Source: an uncultured Lachnospiraceae bacterium
GTDB lineage: Bacteria > Bacillota > Clostridia > Lachnospirales > Lachnospiraceae
Reading direction: 5' to 3'
Assembly: GCA_934317005.1 (NCBI GenBank)
Contig: CAKREB010000003.1
Location: 157,634-221,633 of the forward strand
Length of the DNA: 64,000 nt
Shown: in pieces, positions 43,979-55,500 of the stretch
How positions within the stretch are numbered: the stretch's first letter is position 1
Layout of the letters: every line of letters starts with the position of its first letter
The notes under the pieces: model-generated
The model's input: only the letters and a program-made list of their open reading frames with translations
Told to the model about the DNA's origin: nothing
The model's database searches: none
Translations under genes and position numbers: made by a program

Positions 43979-46900
43979 ATGGAGAAGAACAGGATACATC
44001 CAGTTGCAGTTAGTAATGGTGTAAGAATGAGTTATGCCCGCCAGCAGGAGGTACTCGAAATGCCGAACCTCATTGAGGTACAGACCAATTCTTACAAGTG
44101 GTTCTTGGACGAAGGGCTGAAAGAGGTATTTCGTGACATTTCACCTATCTCTGATTTTGGTGGTCATCTGAGTCTTGAGTTTGTGGATTTTGAATTATGC
44201 CGCAATGAGACAAAGTATGACATTGATCAGTGTAAGGAAAGAGATGCTACCTATGCTGCTCCGTTAAAGGTAAAGGTAAGACTGCATAACAAGGAAACGG
44301 AAGAGATCAAAGAGCATGAAATCTTTATGGGTGATCTGCCTTTGATGACTGCTACCGGTACATTCGTAATCAACGGTGCTGAACGTGTTATCGTAAGCCA
44401 GTTGGTTCGTTCACCGGGAATTTACTACGCCATTGGACATGACAAGATTGGTAAAGAATTGTATTCAGCTACTGTAATCCCAAATCGTGGAGCTTGGCTT
44501 GAGTATGAAACAGATTCCAACGATGTATTTTCAGTCCGTGTAGATAGAAACAGAAAGGTGCCGATCACCGTATTCTTACGTGCACTTGGTCTTGGAACAA
44601 ATGAGCAGATCAAAGAAGTATTTGGTGATGAACCAAAGATTTTAGCAAGTATTGAGAAAGATACAACAGAAAATTATCAGGATGGTCTTTTAGAATTATA
44701 CAAGAAGCTCCGTCCGGGTGAGCCTCTTTCTGTTGACAGTGCAGAGAATTTGTTAAATGGCATGTTCTTTGATCCGAAGAGATATGATCTGGCAAAGGTC
44801 GGCAGATACAAATTTAATAAAAAGTTACATCTGAAATATCGTATTGCAGGCTGTACATTGGCAGAGGATGTTACACTGCCGACAACAGGTGAGATTTTAG
44901 AAGCAGGTACTCTGGTGACAGAGGATATTGCAACACAGATTCAGAATGCAGCCGTACCATATGTTATGGCTGAGTTAGAAGGCAAGGTGACAAAGGTTCT
45001 TTCTAACATGATGGTAGATTTAAGAGAATATCTTCCGGATGTTGAGCCAAAGGATCTTGGTATTATTGAAAATGTTTACTATCCGGTATTAAAAGAGATT
45101 CTGGATGAAAATGAAGGTGACGAGGAAGCAATTAAGGAAGCCATTCAGGCAAATGTTTCTGAGTTAGTACCAAAGCATATTACAAAGGAAGATATTTTTG
45201 CATCTATTAACTATAATATGCATTTGGAATATGGTATTGGTCATGATGACGATATCGATCATTTGGGTAACAGACGTATCCGTGCGGTAGGTGAGCTTTT
45301 ACAGAACCAGTATCGTATCGGTCTTTCCCGTATGGAAAGAGTAGTGCGTGAGAGAATGTCCACACAGGATATCACATCGATCACGGCACAGTCTTTGATC
45401 AATATTAAGCCGGTAACGGCAGCAGTAAAGGAATTTTTCGGAAGTTCACAGTTGTCCCAGTTCATGGATCAGAACAACCCGCTTTCCGAATTGACACATA
45501 AGCGTCGTCTTTCGGCATTAGGTCCTGGTGGTTTATCAAGAGATCGTGCCGGATTCGAGGTTCGTGACGTACATTACACCCATTATGGTCGTATGTGTCC
45601 TGTAGAAACACCCGAAGGTCCTAACATCGGTCTGATCAACTCGCTGGCATCTTATGCACGTATCAATGAATACGGATTTATCGAAGCTCCATATCGTAAA
45701 GTAGATAAGAGCGATCCGGAAAATCCACGTGTAACAGATGAGGTTGTATATCTTTCAGCCGATGAAGAAGATCGTTACATTGTCGCACAGGCGAACGAAG
45801 CTTTAGATGAAGAAGGTCATTTCGTAAGAAAGAACGTATCCGGTCGCTTCCGTGAAGAAACTTCTGAGTTTGAGAAGAAGAAGATCGACCTGATGGACGT
45901 ATCTCCTAAGATGGTATTCTCTGTTGCTACAGCGATGATTCCTTTCTTGGAGAACGATGATGCTAACCGTGCCCTCATGGGTTCCAACATGCAGCGTCAG
46001 GCAGTGCCGCTTCTTGTAACAGAAGCTCCTGCTGTTGGTACAGGTATGGAAATGAAAGCAGCAGTCGATTCCGGTAACTGTGTGATCGCAGAAGAGGATG
46101 GTATTGTAGAGCGTTCTGCATCGAACGAAATTATCATTAAGACAGCATCCGGTCAGATGCATAGATATAAACTTGCGAAGTTCCAGCGAAGCAATCAGGG
46201 AACGAGCATGAATCACCGTCCTTTAGTAAACAAAGGTGATGAAGTTAAGGTCGGACAGGTTATCGCAGATGGCCCTTCTACATGTGGTGGTGAGATCGCA
46301 TTAGGTAAGAACCCATTGATCGGTTTCATGACATGGGAAGGTTACAACTACGAGGATGCCGTACTGTTAAGTGAACGTTTGGTACAGGAAGATGTATATA
46401 CATCTGTTCATATCAATGAGTATGAGGCAGAGGCAAGAGATACAAAGCTTGGTGCGGAAGAAATCACACGCGATGTACCGGGTGTTGGTGAGGACGCATT
46501 AAAGGATCTCGATGAGAGAGGTATTATCCGCATTGGTGCAGAAGTACGTGCCGGTGATATTCTGGTTGGTAAGGTTACACCAAAGGGTGAAACAGAGCTT
46601 ACCGCAGAAGAAAGACTTCTTCGTGCTATTTTCGGTGAAAAGGCAAGAGAGGTCCGCGATACATCTTTGAAGGTACCACATGGTGAGTTCGGTGTTATCG
46701 TTGATGCAAAGGTATTTACAAGAGAAAATGGTGATGAGCTGGCACCGGGTGTTAATCAGACAGTAAGAATCTATATCGCACAGAAGCGTAAGATTCAGGT
46801 CGGTGATAAGATGGCCGGTCGTCATGGTAACAAGGGTGTCGTTTCCAGAGTACTTCCGGTGGAGGATATGCCATTCCTTCCAAACGGTCGTCCTTTGGAT

Positions 46901-47863
46901 ATCGTATTAAATCCTTTGGGTGTGCCTTCACGTATGAATATCGGTCAGGTCTTAGAGATTCATCTGAGTCTTGCAGCTAAGGCACTGGGCTTCAATGTTG
47001 GTACACCGGTATTTGATGGTGCAAACGAGAATGATATCATGGATACATTGGAACTTGCCAATGATTATGTCAACACACCATTAGACCAGGAAGAACTCGA
47101 AGCTGCTAGAGCAAAGGCAGAAGATAATGGAGATGCAGAAGAAATCGAACGTCTGAAAGACATGGTTCCTTTTGTTGATAAATATAAAGATGTTCTTGTT
47201 CCGGAAGTCATGGATTATTTGGTGACAAATAAGGACTACAGAAAAGAGTGGGAAGGTGTGCCAATCAAGCGCGATGGTAAAGTACGTCTTCGCGATGGTC
47301 GTACCGGTGAATACTTCGACGGCGCAGTTACCGTTGGTTTCATGCACTACCTGAAACTCCATCATTTGGTTGATGATAAGATCCATGCACGTTCTACCGG
47401 TCCTTACGGAATGGTTACACAGCAGCCACTCGGTGGTAAGGCACAGTTCGGTGGACAGCGTTTCGGTGAGATGGAGGTTTGGGCACTGGAAGCATACGGT
47501 GCAGCATATACTCTTCAGGAAATCCTTACCGTTAAGTCCGATGATGTTGTAGGTCGTGTTAAGACTTATGAAGCAATCATTAAGGGTGATAACATTGCTG
47601 AGCCTGGTATTCCGGAGTCATTCAAGGTACTCTTAAAAGAGTTACAGGCACTTGCATTGGATGTAACCGTTCTTGACGAAGATGGTAACGAGATCCATAT
47701 GTCAGAGAGCGTAGAAGAAAGTAACGATGAAGAAATTAAACCATTAATTGACGGTGATGATAATTTTGCTTTTAAAAACAGTGAATCATTTGAAGACGCA
47801 GGATTTACGGAGGGTACCGTAGAAGAATTAGAGGAAGCGTCATTTAGTGCCTTTGAAGAATAA
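43979..47863 (+). CDS. rpoB: RNA polymerase beta subunit
   Basis: Catalytic beta subunit, 1,294 residues, full length. The rifampicin-binding cluster around FFGSSQLSQFMDQNNPLSE and THKRRLSALGPGG shows the wild-type residues at the usual resistance positions, so no resistance change is evident. The C-terminal GGKAQFGGQRFGEMEVWALE is intact, and an acidic tail follows. The site AAGGAG precedes the ATG. Unusually, rplJ-rplL do not lie upstream; the gene starts behind its own promoter next to glycosidase genes. Confidence 0.99.
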   Translation: MEKNRIHPVAVSNGVRMSYARQQEVLEMPNLIEVQTNSYKWFLDEGLKEVFRDISPISDFGGHLSLEFVDFELCRNETKYDIDQCKERDATYAAPLKVKVRLHNKETEEIKEHEIFMGDLPLMTATGTFVINGAERVIVSQLVRSPGIYYAIGHDKIGKELYSATVIPNRGAWLEYETDSNDVFSVRVDRNRKVPITVFLRALGLGTNEQIKEVFGDEPKILASIEKDTTENYQDGLLELYKKLRPGEPLSVDSAENLLNGMFFDPKRYDLAKVGRYKFNKKLHLKYRIAGCTLAEDVTLPTTGEILEAGTLVTEDIATQIQNAAVPYVMAELEGKVTKVLSNMMVDLREYLPDVEPKDLGIIENVYYPVLKEILDENEGDEEAIKEAIQANVSELVPKHITKEDIFASINYNMHLEYGIGHDDDIDHLGNRRIRAVGELLQNQYRIGLSRMERVVRERMSTQDITSITAQSLINIKPVTAAVKEFFGSSQLSQFMDQNNPLSELTHKRRLSALGPGGLSRDRAGFEVRDVHYTHYGRMCPVETPEGPNIGLINSLASYARINEYGFIEAPYRKVDKSDPENPRVTDEVVYLSADEEDRYIVAQANEALDEEGHFVRKNVSGRFREETSEFEKKKIDLMDVSPKMVFSVATAMIPFLENDDANRALMGSNMQRQAVPLLVTEAPAVGTGMEMKAAVDSGNCVIAEEDGIVERSASNEIIIKTASGQMHRYKLAKFQRSNQGTSMNHRPLVNKGDEVKVGQVIADGPSTCGGEIALGKNPLIGFMTWEGYNYEDAVLLSERLVQEDVYTSVHINEYEAEARDTKLGAEEITRDVPGVGEDALKDLDERGIIRIGAEVRAGDILVGKVTPKGETELTAEERLLRAIFGEKAREVRDTSLKVPHGEFGVIVDAKVFTRENGDELAPGVNQTVRIYIAQKRKIQVGDKMAGRHGNKGVVSRVLPVEDMPFLPNGRPLDIVLNPLGVPSRMNIGQVLEIHLSLAAKALGFNVGTPVFDGANENDIMDTLELANDYVNTPLDQEELEAARAKAEDNGDAEEIERLKDMVPFVDKYKDVLVPEVMDYLVTNKDYRKEWEGVPIKRDGKVRLRDGRTGEYFDGAVTVGFMHYLKLHHLVDDKIHARSTGPYGMVTQQPLGGKAQFGGQRFGEMEVWALEAYGAAYTLQEILTVKSDDVVGRVKTYEAIIKGDNIAEPGIPESFKVLLKELQALALDVTVLDEDGNEIHMSESVEESNDEEIKPLIDGDDNFAFKNSESFEDAGFTEGTVEELEEASFSAFEE

Positions 47864-47925
47864 AAATGACATTGTAAAAAGCATCATTTAAATAGCACGG
47901 CCCTTTGGGGCAAATGGAGGTTACT

Positions 47926-50900
47926 ATGTTAGAAAGTAATGCAAAGACTGAAAAAAGCATCACTTACGATGCAATTAAGATTGGCCTTGCTTCACCAGAA
48001 AAGATTAGAGAATGGTCACATGGCGAGGTTAAGAAACCGGAAACAATTAATTATAGAACCTTAAAACCGGAAAAAGATGGTTTGTATTGTGAGAAGATTT
48101 TTGGACCAAGCAAGGATTGGGAGTGTCATTGTGGAAAGTACAAAAAGATTCGTTATAAAGGTGTTGTCTGCGACCGTTGTGGCGTAGAGGTAACAAAAGC
48201 AAGCGTACGTCGTGAGCGTATGGGACATATTGAGCTGGCTGCGCCAGTGTCCCATATCTGGTACTTTAAGGGCATTCCTAGCCGTATGGGACTGATCCTT
48301 GACGTTTCGCCTAGAAACCTTGAAAAAGTATTATATTTCGCTTCTTATATTGTATTGGAAACACAGGAGGGAACAGGACTTTCGCAGAAGCAGATCCTTT
48401 CTGAGTTAGAATATCAGGAGGCAAAGAAGAAATATGGTGATATGTTCCGTGCCGGCATGGGTGCAGAATCTATCATGGAATTGTTGATGAGCATCGATCT
48501 GGAAGAAGAGTCTGTTGAATTAAAGACAGAGTTAAAGAATTCTTCTGGACAGAAGCGCGCAAGAATCATTAAAAGACTGGAAGTTATCGAAGCATTCCGC
48601 GAGTCAAAGAACAAACCGGAGTGGATGATCTTAACAGTTATCCCGGTTATTCCACCAGATCTTCGTCCTATGGTACAGTTGGATGGTGGACGTTTTGCAA
48701 CTTCCGATCTGAATGATCTGTATCGCCGTATTATTAATAGAAATAACCGTTTAAAGAGACTGCTGGAGTTAGGTGCTCCAGATATTATCATCCGTAACGA
48801 GAAGAGAATGCTTCAGGAAGCAGTGGATGCGCTGATTGATAATGGTCGCCGTGGACGTCCGGTAACTGGTCCTGGTAATCGTGCATTGAAGTCCCTTTCC
48901 GATATGTTAAAGGGTAAGCAGGGACGTTTCCGTCAGAACCTGCTTGGTAAGCGTGTTGATTATTCTGGTCGTTCCGTTATTGTCGTAGGTCCGGAACTTA
49001 AGATTTATCAATGTGGTTTACCAAAAGAGATGGCTATTGAGTTATTTAAGCCATTTGTTATGAAAGAATTAGTTGCTGACGGTACAGCACATAACATCAA
49101 GCAGGCAAAGAAGATGGTAGAGAAGCTTCAGCCGGAGGTATGGGATGTATTGGAAGACGTTATTCGTGAGCATCCGGTTATGTTGAACCGTGCCCCTACT
49201 CTTCATAGATTGGGTATTCAGGCATTTGAGCCTACACTTGTAGAAGGCAAAGCAATTAAGCTGCATCCATTGGTTTGTACAGCATTTAATGCCGATTTCG
49301 ATGGTGACCAGATGGCAGTGCATCTTCCACTTTCGGTAGAAGCACAGGCAGAGTGCCGTTTCCTTCTGTTATCACCAAACAACCTGTTAAAGCCATCCGA
49401 CGGTGGTGTGGTTGCGGTTCCTTCACAGGATATGGTACTTGGTATTTATTATCTGACACAGGAAAGACCGGGCTCTATCGGCGAGGGTAATTTCTATAAG
49501 TCAGTCAATGAAGCAATCATTGCTTATGAAAATAAAGCGCTGACACTGCATTCCAGAATTAAAGTGCGCAGAACCGGTATCAACAACAAGGGAGAAGAAG
49601 AGTCAAGAATTGTAGAGTCTACACTTGGACGATTCATCTTCAATGAAATTCTTCCACAGGATTTAGGATTTGTTGACCGTACAAAGGATGAAAACTTCCT
49701 CGTACCGGAGGTAGATTTCCATGTAGGAAAGAAGCAGTTAAAGCAGATTTTGGAAAAATGCATCAATGCACATGGCGCAACAGGTACAGCAGAAACAATG
49801 GATAGCGTAAAGGCACTGGGTTACAAGTATTCTACCCGTGCTGCCATGACAGTATCTATTTCAGATATGACAGTGCCAAAGGCAAAGAAGACAATTCTTG
49901 CAGAGGCAGAAAAAACAGTAGAAACAATTACACGTAAGTTCCGCCGTGGTCTTTTGACAGAAGAGGAGCGTTATAAAGCCGTTATCAATACATGGAAGGT
50001 AGCTGATGACCAGATTACAGAGGCACTTCTTACAGGATTGGATAAATACAACAACATCTTCATGATGGCTGATTCCGGTGCCCGTGGTTCTGATAAGCAG
50101 ATTAAGCAGCTTGCTGGAATGCGTGGTTTGATGGCAGATACATCCGGTCGTACGATCGAGTTGCCTATCAAGTCTAACTTCCGTGAAGGTCTTGACGTAT
50201 TGGAGTACTTTATCTCCGCACATGGTGCACGTAAGGGACTTTCTGATACAGCGCTTCGTACAGCCGATTCAGGTTACCTGACACGTCGTCTTGTTGATGT
50301 ATCACAGGATTTGATCATTCGTGAAGTAGACTGCTGTGCAGATAAAGATTTCATCCCTGGCATGGAAATTTCCGGCTTCATGGATGGAAAAGAAATGATC
50401 GAGTCTTTGGAAGAACGTATTACAGGTCGTTTCTCATGTGAAGATATTTATGATGATGATGGAGAACTGATCGTTAAAGCAAATCATATGATCACACCAA
50501 AGCGTGCTGCACGTATTGTTAACACAAAGGCAGTGGTAGATGCCGGTGATGCTGCTAAGATTAAGATTCGTACTATCTTAACATGTAAGTCACATATTGG
50601 TGTCTGCGCAAAATGTTATGGTGCAAACATGGCAACCGGTGAGCCTGTACAGGTTGGTGAGGCTGTAGGTATCATTGCAGCACAGTCAATCGGTGAGCCT
50701 GGTACACAGCTTACCATGCGTACATTCCATACGGGTGGTGTGGCTGGTGATGATATCACACAGGGTCTTCCTCGTGTCGAGGAGCTTTTTGAAGCACGTA
50801 AGCCAAAGGGACTTGCAATTATTGCAGAATTTGGTGGAACCGTTGCAATCAAAGACACAAAGAAGAAACGTGAAGTTATTGTTACAAATAAAGAAACAGG

Positions 50901-51618
50901 TGAGCAGAAAGCATATTTGATCCCATATGGTTCCCGTATCAAGGTTCTGGAAGGTCAGGAGCTGGAAGCAGGTGACGAGCTTACAGAAGGTAGTGTAAAT
51001 CCACACGATATTCTTGCCATTAAGGGGGTTCGTGCTGTTCAGGATTATATGATCCGTGAAGTACAGCGTGTATACCGCTTACAGGGTGTAGAAATCAACG
51101 ATAAGCACGTCGAAGTTATTGTTCGTCAGATGTTAAAGAAAATCCGTATCGAAAATAACGGAGATTCCTCATTCCTGCCAGGCGTGATGGTAGACTTATT
51201 AGAATATGAAGATACTGTTGCAAAACTGACAGAAGAAGGAAAAGAACCACCGGAAGGAAAGCAGGTTATGCTTGGTATTACAAAGGCGGCACTTGCTACA
51301 AACTCATTCCTTTCTGCCGCATCCTTCCAGGAAACCACAAAGGTTCTTACGGATGCTGCTATTAAGGGTAAAGTCGACCCGTTAGTAGGTTTGAAAGAGA
51401 ATGTTATTATTGGTAAGCTGATTCCGGCAGGTACAGGTATGAAGTGCTACCGTTCTGTCAAGTTAGATACCGATGAGGCCGCAGAAGAGTTCTTAGAGCA
51501 GAAAGCAGCTGCTTTAAATGGTAATTTAGAAGAGCCGGAACCATTACCACCGGCTGAGAATTTTGCAGAACCTGCGGGAGATGAGGTGTATTCTACCTCT
51601 ACTTCATCAGAAGAATAA
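47926..51618 (+). CDS. rpoC: RNA polymerase beta prime subunit
   Basis: Beta prime subunit, 1,230 residues. The N-terminal zinc finger (CHCGKYKKIRYKG and CDRCGVEV), the catalytic magnesium motif NADFDGD and the second zinc-binding site (CKSHIGVCAKCYG) are all present. The start at 47926 has GGAGG at 47916-47920; the frame is open to 47905 without a better site. It follows rpoB by 62 bases. The C-terminal end is rich in Glu and Pro. The usual following genes rpsL and rpsG are absent. Confidence 0.99.
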   Translation: MLESNAKTEKSITYDAIKIGLASPEKIREWSHGEVKKPETINYRTLKPEKDGLYCEKIFGPSKDWECHCGKYKKIRYKGVVCDRCGVEVTKASVRRERMGHIELAAPVSHIWYFKGIPSRMGLILDVSPRNLEKVLYFASYIVLETQEGTGLSQKQILSELEYQEAKKKYGDMFRAGMGAESIMELLMSIDLEEESVELKTELKNSSGQKRARIIKRLEVIEAFRESKNKPEWMILTVIPVIPPDLRPMVQLDGGRFATSDLNDLYRRIINRNNRLKRLLELGAPDIIIRNEKRMLQEAVDALIDNGRRGRPVTGPGNRALKSLSDMLKGKQGRFRQNLLGKRVDYSGRSVIVVGPELKIYQCGLPKEMAIELFKPFVMKELVADGTAHNIKQAKKMVEKLQPEVWDVLEDVIREHPVMLNRAPTLHRLGIQAFEPTLVEGKAIKLHPLVCTAFNADFDGDQMAVHLPLSVEAQAECRFLLLSPNNLLKPSDGGVVAVPSQDMVLGIYYLTQERPGSIGEGNFYKSVNEAIIAYENKALTLHSRIKVRRTGINNKGEEESRIVESTLGRFIFNEILPQDLGFVDRTKDENFLVPEVDFHVGKKQLKQILEKCINAHGATGTAETMDSVKALGYKYSTRAAMTVSISDMTVPKAKKTILAEAEKTVETITRKFRRGLLTEEERYKAVINTWKVADDQITEALLTGLDKYNNIFMMADSGARGSDKQIKQLAGMRGLMADTSGRTIELPIKSNFREGLDVLEYFISAHGARKGLSDTALRTADSGYLTRRLVDVSQDLIIREVDCCADKDFIPGMEISGFMDGKEMIESLEERITGRFSCEDIYDDDGELIVKANHMITPKRAARIVNTKAVVDAGDAAKIKIRTILTCKSHIGVCAKCYGANMATGEPVQVGEAVGIIAAQSIGEPGTQLTMRTFHTGGVAGDDITQGLPRVEELFEARKPKGLAIIAEFGGTVAIKDTKKKREVIVTNKETGEQKAYLIPYGSRIKVLEGQELEAGDELTEGSVNPHDILAIKGVRAVQDYMIREVQRVYRLQGVEINDKHVEVIVRQMLKKIRIENNGDSSFLPGVMVDLLEYEDTVAKLTEEGKEPPEGKQVMLGITKAALATNSFLSAASFQETTKVLTDAAIKGKVDPLVGLKENVIIGKLIPAGTGMKCYRSVKLDTDEAAEEFLEQKAAALNGNLEEPEPLPPAENFAEPAGDEVYSTSTSSEE

Positions 51619-51637
51619 TTGTTCTTATTAAAATAAG

Positions 51638-51670
51638 TAAAGGATGTTGTCATTTGGCAGCATCCTTTTT
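51638..51670 (+). terminator. terminator after rpoC
   Basis: AAAGGATG-TTG pairs with CAG-CATCCTTT around a short loop and ends in five T. Confidence 0.8.
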
Positions 51671-52458
51671 ACTTTTTTGTTCTGCGACAGGAGCTTGCTG
51701 TTAAAGTAAAGGTATATACAGCGAGAATGTGTTGATATTTTCCATTTTATATAGTGTCATATAGATGAAATAGGGAACTGTGAAGCACTTTGCAGAGCAA
51801 GAATGTTATTTTCAAGGAAATAGCACATAATCTGTAAATAAAGCGTTATACCTTAAAAGCAGGTTCACATTAAGGCTGTATGTAGAGAAGGTGTTCTTTG
51901 AAAAGCAGAAATAAGAAGATTGAAAGAGGTGATGTATGTATATTGCAGGAAATATTCTTCTGCACGGGAAAAATGTACTTTGCAGGCTGGAATGGTACTT
52001 GTGAAAGTCAGAAGACTATATATTAAGGGGAGAATATAATTCTAGGGAAAAGGAATGATATTTGGCAGAGAGAATATTATGTGAAAAAGGACTTATATAT
52101 ATTGCCGGATAGAATATTATTCTAAAAGTGTTTATTAGTCATAAAAAATAAGATGAGAAGGCATTTTTTTGCTAAAATGAAATGGGAAGGCTGCTACATA
52201 TTTATGGATCAGTGATCAAATGGGAATATTTTTGTTGAAATTAACATAAAAGTGCCATATTCTCATTGGAAAAATAACATAAAAATATTACAGAAATATT
52301 TTTTTTATGATAAAAATATGGCAGGCATTTAGCAGAATTACTCACAAATCAGAATTGTAGTGTTCGGTTTTTGTGAAAAATTGAGTAAAATTAGGTTAAA
52401 AGTGTGTCAAAAAGTGATATTTTGGGGACGTTTGGGGAAAACTTTAAAAAAAACGGCA
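51671..52458. repeat. long AT-rich upstream region with degenerate 40-base repeats
   Basis: Nearly 800 bases without a supported gene before the surface-protein promoter. At least five degenerate units begin at 51943, 51980, 52023, 52062 and 52102 (spacing 37-43). Each starts TTGCAGG or similar, followed by a motif like AGAATATTAT and then a G/A-rich part ending in TATAT. Looser relatives lie near 51730 and 51790. A 22-codon reading frame at 51936 with an AGAGGT site exists but is inside the repeats, so I do not call it. Confidence 0.5.
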
Positions 52459-52487
52459 TTGACAAAATACAACAAATGGTGTAACTT
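52459..52487 (+). promoter_or_regulatory. promoter of the surface-protein gene
   Basis: TTGACA (52459-52464), 17-base spacer, TAACTT (52482-52487). The predicted leader is only about 25 bases and includes AAGGAGG directly ahead of the start codon. This is the only recognised promoter in the surface-protein locus. Confidence 0.7.
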
Positions 52488-52518
52488 ATCTAGTATAAAA
52501 TTATAAGGAGGCATAGCA

Positions 52519-55500
52519 ATGAGGAAAAATGCAACAAAAATCGCTGCATTAGCATTATCGTTGGCACTCACAGTAACAAGTGTTAATGTTCCAACAAATG
52601 CATCAGCAGCAACAAAGAAAGCAAAGCTTAACAAGACAAAAGCTACGCTTTATGTTGGCGGACCTTCATCTAAGAAGTCTACAACATTAAAAGTAACTGT
52701 AAATGGCAAGAAGAAGACAGCAACATTCACTTCATCTAAGAAGGCTGTTGCAACAGTTAATAAGAAGACTGGAAAGGTTACAGCAAAGAAGGCTGGTAAG
52801 ACAGTTATCACAGCTAAGGTTGGTAAGAAGTCTTACAAGTGTACAGTAACAGTTAAGAAGTTTGTTAAAGTAACTTCTGTATCTGTAAGCCCTAAGTCAG
52901 TATCACTTAATGTAGGCGATACAAAGACAGTTAAGGCTACTGTAAAGCCATCTAGTGCTACAACAAAGAAAGTATCTTATACTTCTTCTAACAAGTCTGT
53001 AGCAACTGTTACTTCTGCTGGTAAGATTACAGCAAAGGCAGCAGGTAAGGCTACAATTACTGTAAAAGCAACTGATGGTAGCAACAAGAAGGCTACTGTA
53101 GCAGTCACTGTTAAGGATACAGCAACAGAAGTTCCTACAACAGCTCCTAGTGCTGAACCAAGTGCAGAGCCTAGCACAGAACCAACAGCTGAGCCTAGTG
53201 CTGAGCCAACAGCAGCTCCTGCAACTCTTGGAAATATCACAGAGTTAACAGCAGCTTCTGCTTCTAAATTAGTAGCAACTTTCGATGCTGAAGTTCCTGC
53301 TGATGCAACTATCGAAGTAACAAAGGGAAACAGCAAGATCGATGGTAAGGCAACAATCGCTGACAAAACAGTTACCTTCGATGCAACAGCTAACTTGACT
53401 GCTGGTACATATACTTTGACAGCTACTCTTGGCGAAGCTAAAGTAAGCAAAGATGTTGAAGTAAAAGATGAGTATGTTGCAGAGATCAAGATTCTCAGCA
53501 AAGAAGCTCTTACAAGTGCTGATAACAAAGAAGCTTACATCAACTATGATGTATTAAATCAGTATGGAGAAAGCATTCGTACATCTCAGACAGTAAACTG
53601 GACAGTAAGCTCTAGCGATTCAACAACTGTTAACAAAGCAGCTGGTGTAATCACAATCAGAAATGACAAGGGTTATACATATGGTACAGACATCTACATC
53701 ACAGGTGTTCATGTAAAGAGTGGTACAGCTCTTAACACAAGCATCAAGGTTGGTATGGCAAGAGCCATCAACACAGTTAAGTTTGCAGGATTCTTAGATA
53801 CAACTGAGAAGAAGACAATCCTTGACAAGCTTCCATCTGATTTCGCTGCAAACAAGTATGTATTACTTTACACAGCTTATGATCAGAACGGCAATGCAAT
53901 TGAAGTTTCTGATATTGATCAGAAGGATTTAACATTCCTTTCAGATGCACCTCTTCTTATCAAGAGCGAATTTGAAAGTGCTGGTATCCAGACAATTGGT
54001 GATAACGAGTACGCTTCTGTAAAGGTACAGCCTGGTCAGTATGTTGACCGTGGTGGTGAAGTTAACATCACAGTTATCTCTAACAAGACAGGTCAGAAAT
54101 CTACAATGAACTTTGTAATAGGCGAGTCTGCATTACTTCAGAGCCTTGCACTTGATACACCAAGCGCAATCGTTGCTGATGGTGATCAGGGCGTTAAGAT
54201 TCCTTACACAGCTAAGGATACAAAGGGTAACACAGTTACAAACTATGAGACAATCGTTCGTTCTACAAACTCTCTTACATTATCTGCTTCCGATGGTGAG
54301 TTAGTAGTTAAGGAAGAAAACGATGGTACAGCAGGTATCTACTGGTCAGATAGCGCAAGCGCTACTAACTGGGCAACTTCATCTGCAAAAGATAATATTA
54401 ACCGTAACATCTCACTTGCTACAATCGTAGTTGGTGGTGAGAGCAACAACATGATTCTTGAAGTATCTGATACAAGACGTCCTAACGCTATCAAGGCTGT
54501 AAGACTTTCAGGATATGGTGATACTGTAGTTGCTGGTACTGGCTTATGGCAGGGACTTGAATGGCAGTTTGATTTCCAGGATCAGTATGGTGTTGACATG
54601 AACAGAGCAAATGCAGTAAAATTCTTTGCAGGTACATTTGATGGTGATCAGTATGCTATCAAGAGAGATGTTGTAGGTGCTACAAACGCATTCGGTATGG
54701 CTGACGCTGTATTCTATAAGAATGGTGGTATCTGGGATAACAACGATACTAAGGACACATTAACAACAACTAAGACAGAAAACGTTAAGTATTCTATCGC
54801 TAAGATCGATGCAACAAAGAGCACAGAAACAGATATTGACAAGTGGGAAGATGTAAGCAAGGTTAAATCTGCAAGCTTTACAAATGTTCCAATTTCTGCA
54901 GTATCTAGCTTCGCTGTAGCAAACGTTGCTAAGCAGCAGTTAACAACAGCTAAATCTAACGATGCTAATGGTTCATCTATTAAAGACTTTACAGAGGATG
55001 CAGCAGCAACATTTACAAATCCTGCTGCAATCACAGTAACTGGTAAAGCAAACGGTACAACAGTAACAGTTCCAAGTTCTTACTACTCAGTAGTAACTGG
55101 TAGTGCTGTTACTTTAGCTGATAACAAGTTAGGTGCTATCTCTGGTGGTGCTTTAACATGGGGCGATCTCTATGATGAGAACACAGCTAAGGCTATTAGA
55201 AAAGATGCTATCGTAACATTAAGCCTCTTAGTTCAGGATAAGGCTGATGAAGCAGATTGCTCAACAATCAAGGCTAACATCACAGTATCTGATGCTAAGG
55301 CAGTAGCTTCATCAATCGCATTTGATGCTAAGCCAGCAAACGCTACAAACACAGACTTAACAGGTTACACTGTAAAGGTTAAGGATCAGTATGGTAACGA
55401 AATGGCTGGTCAGGATGTAGAGTATGTAATCTCTGATCTCAAGGAGAGCACAGATGCATTAACTCATATTGCAAACAGCTTAGCTGTTAACAAGAATGGT

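Noticed and set aside
51936..52004. 22-codon reading frame with an AGAGGT site upstream of the surface gene
   Set aside because: Lies inside the degenerate repeats, overlaps another short frame at 51932, and its peptide has no recognisable character.
52977..53528. Open frame of 183 codons on the minus strand inside the surface-protein gene
   Set aside because: It is a mirror of the Thr/Ala/Val/Ser codon bias on the plus strand, has no ribosome binding site and gives a low-complexity protein.
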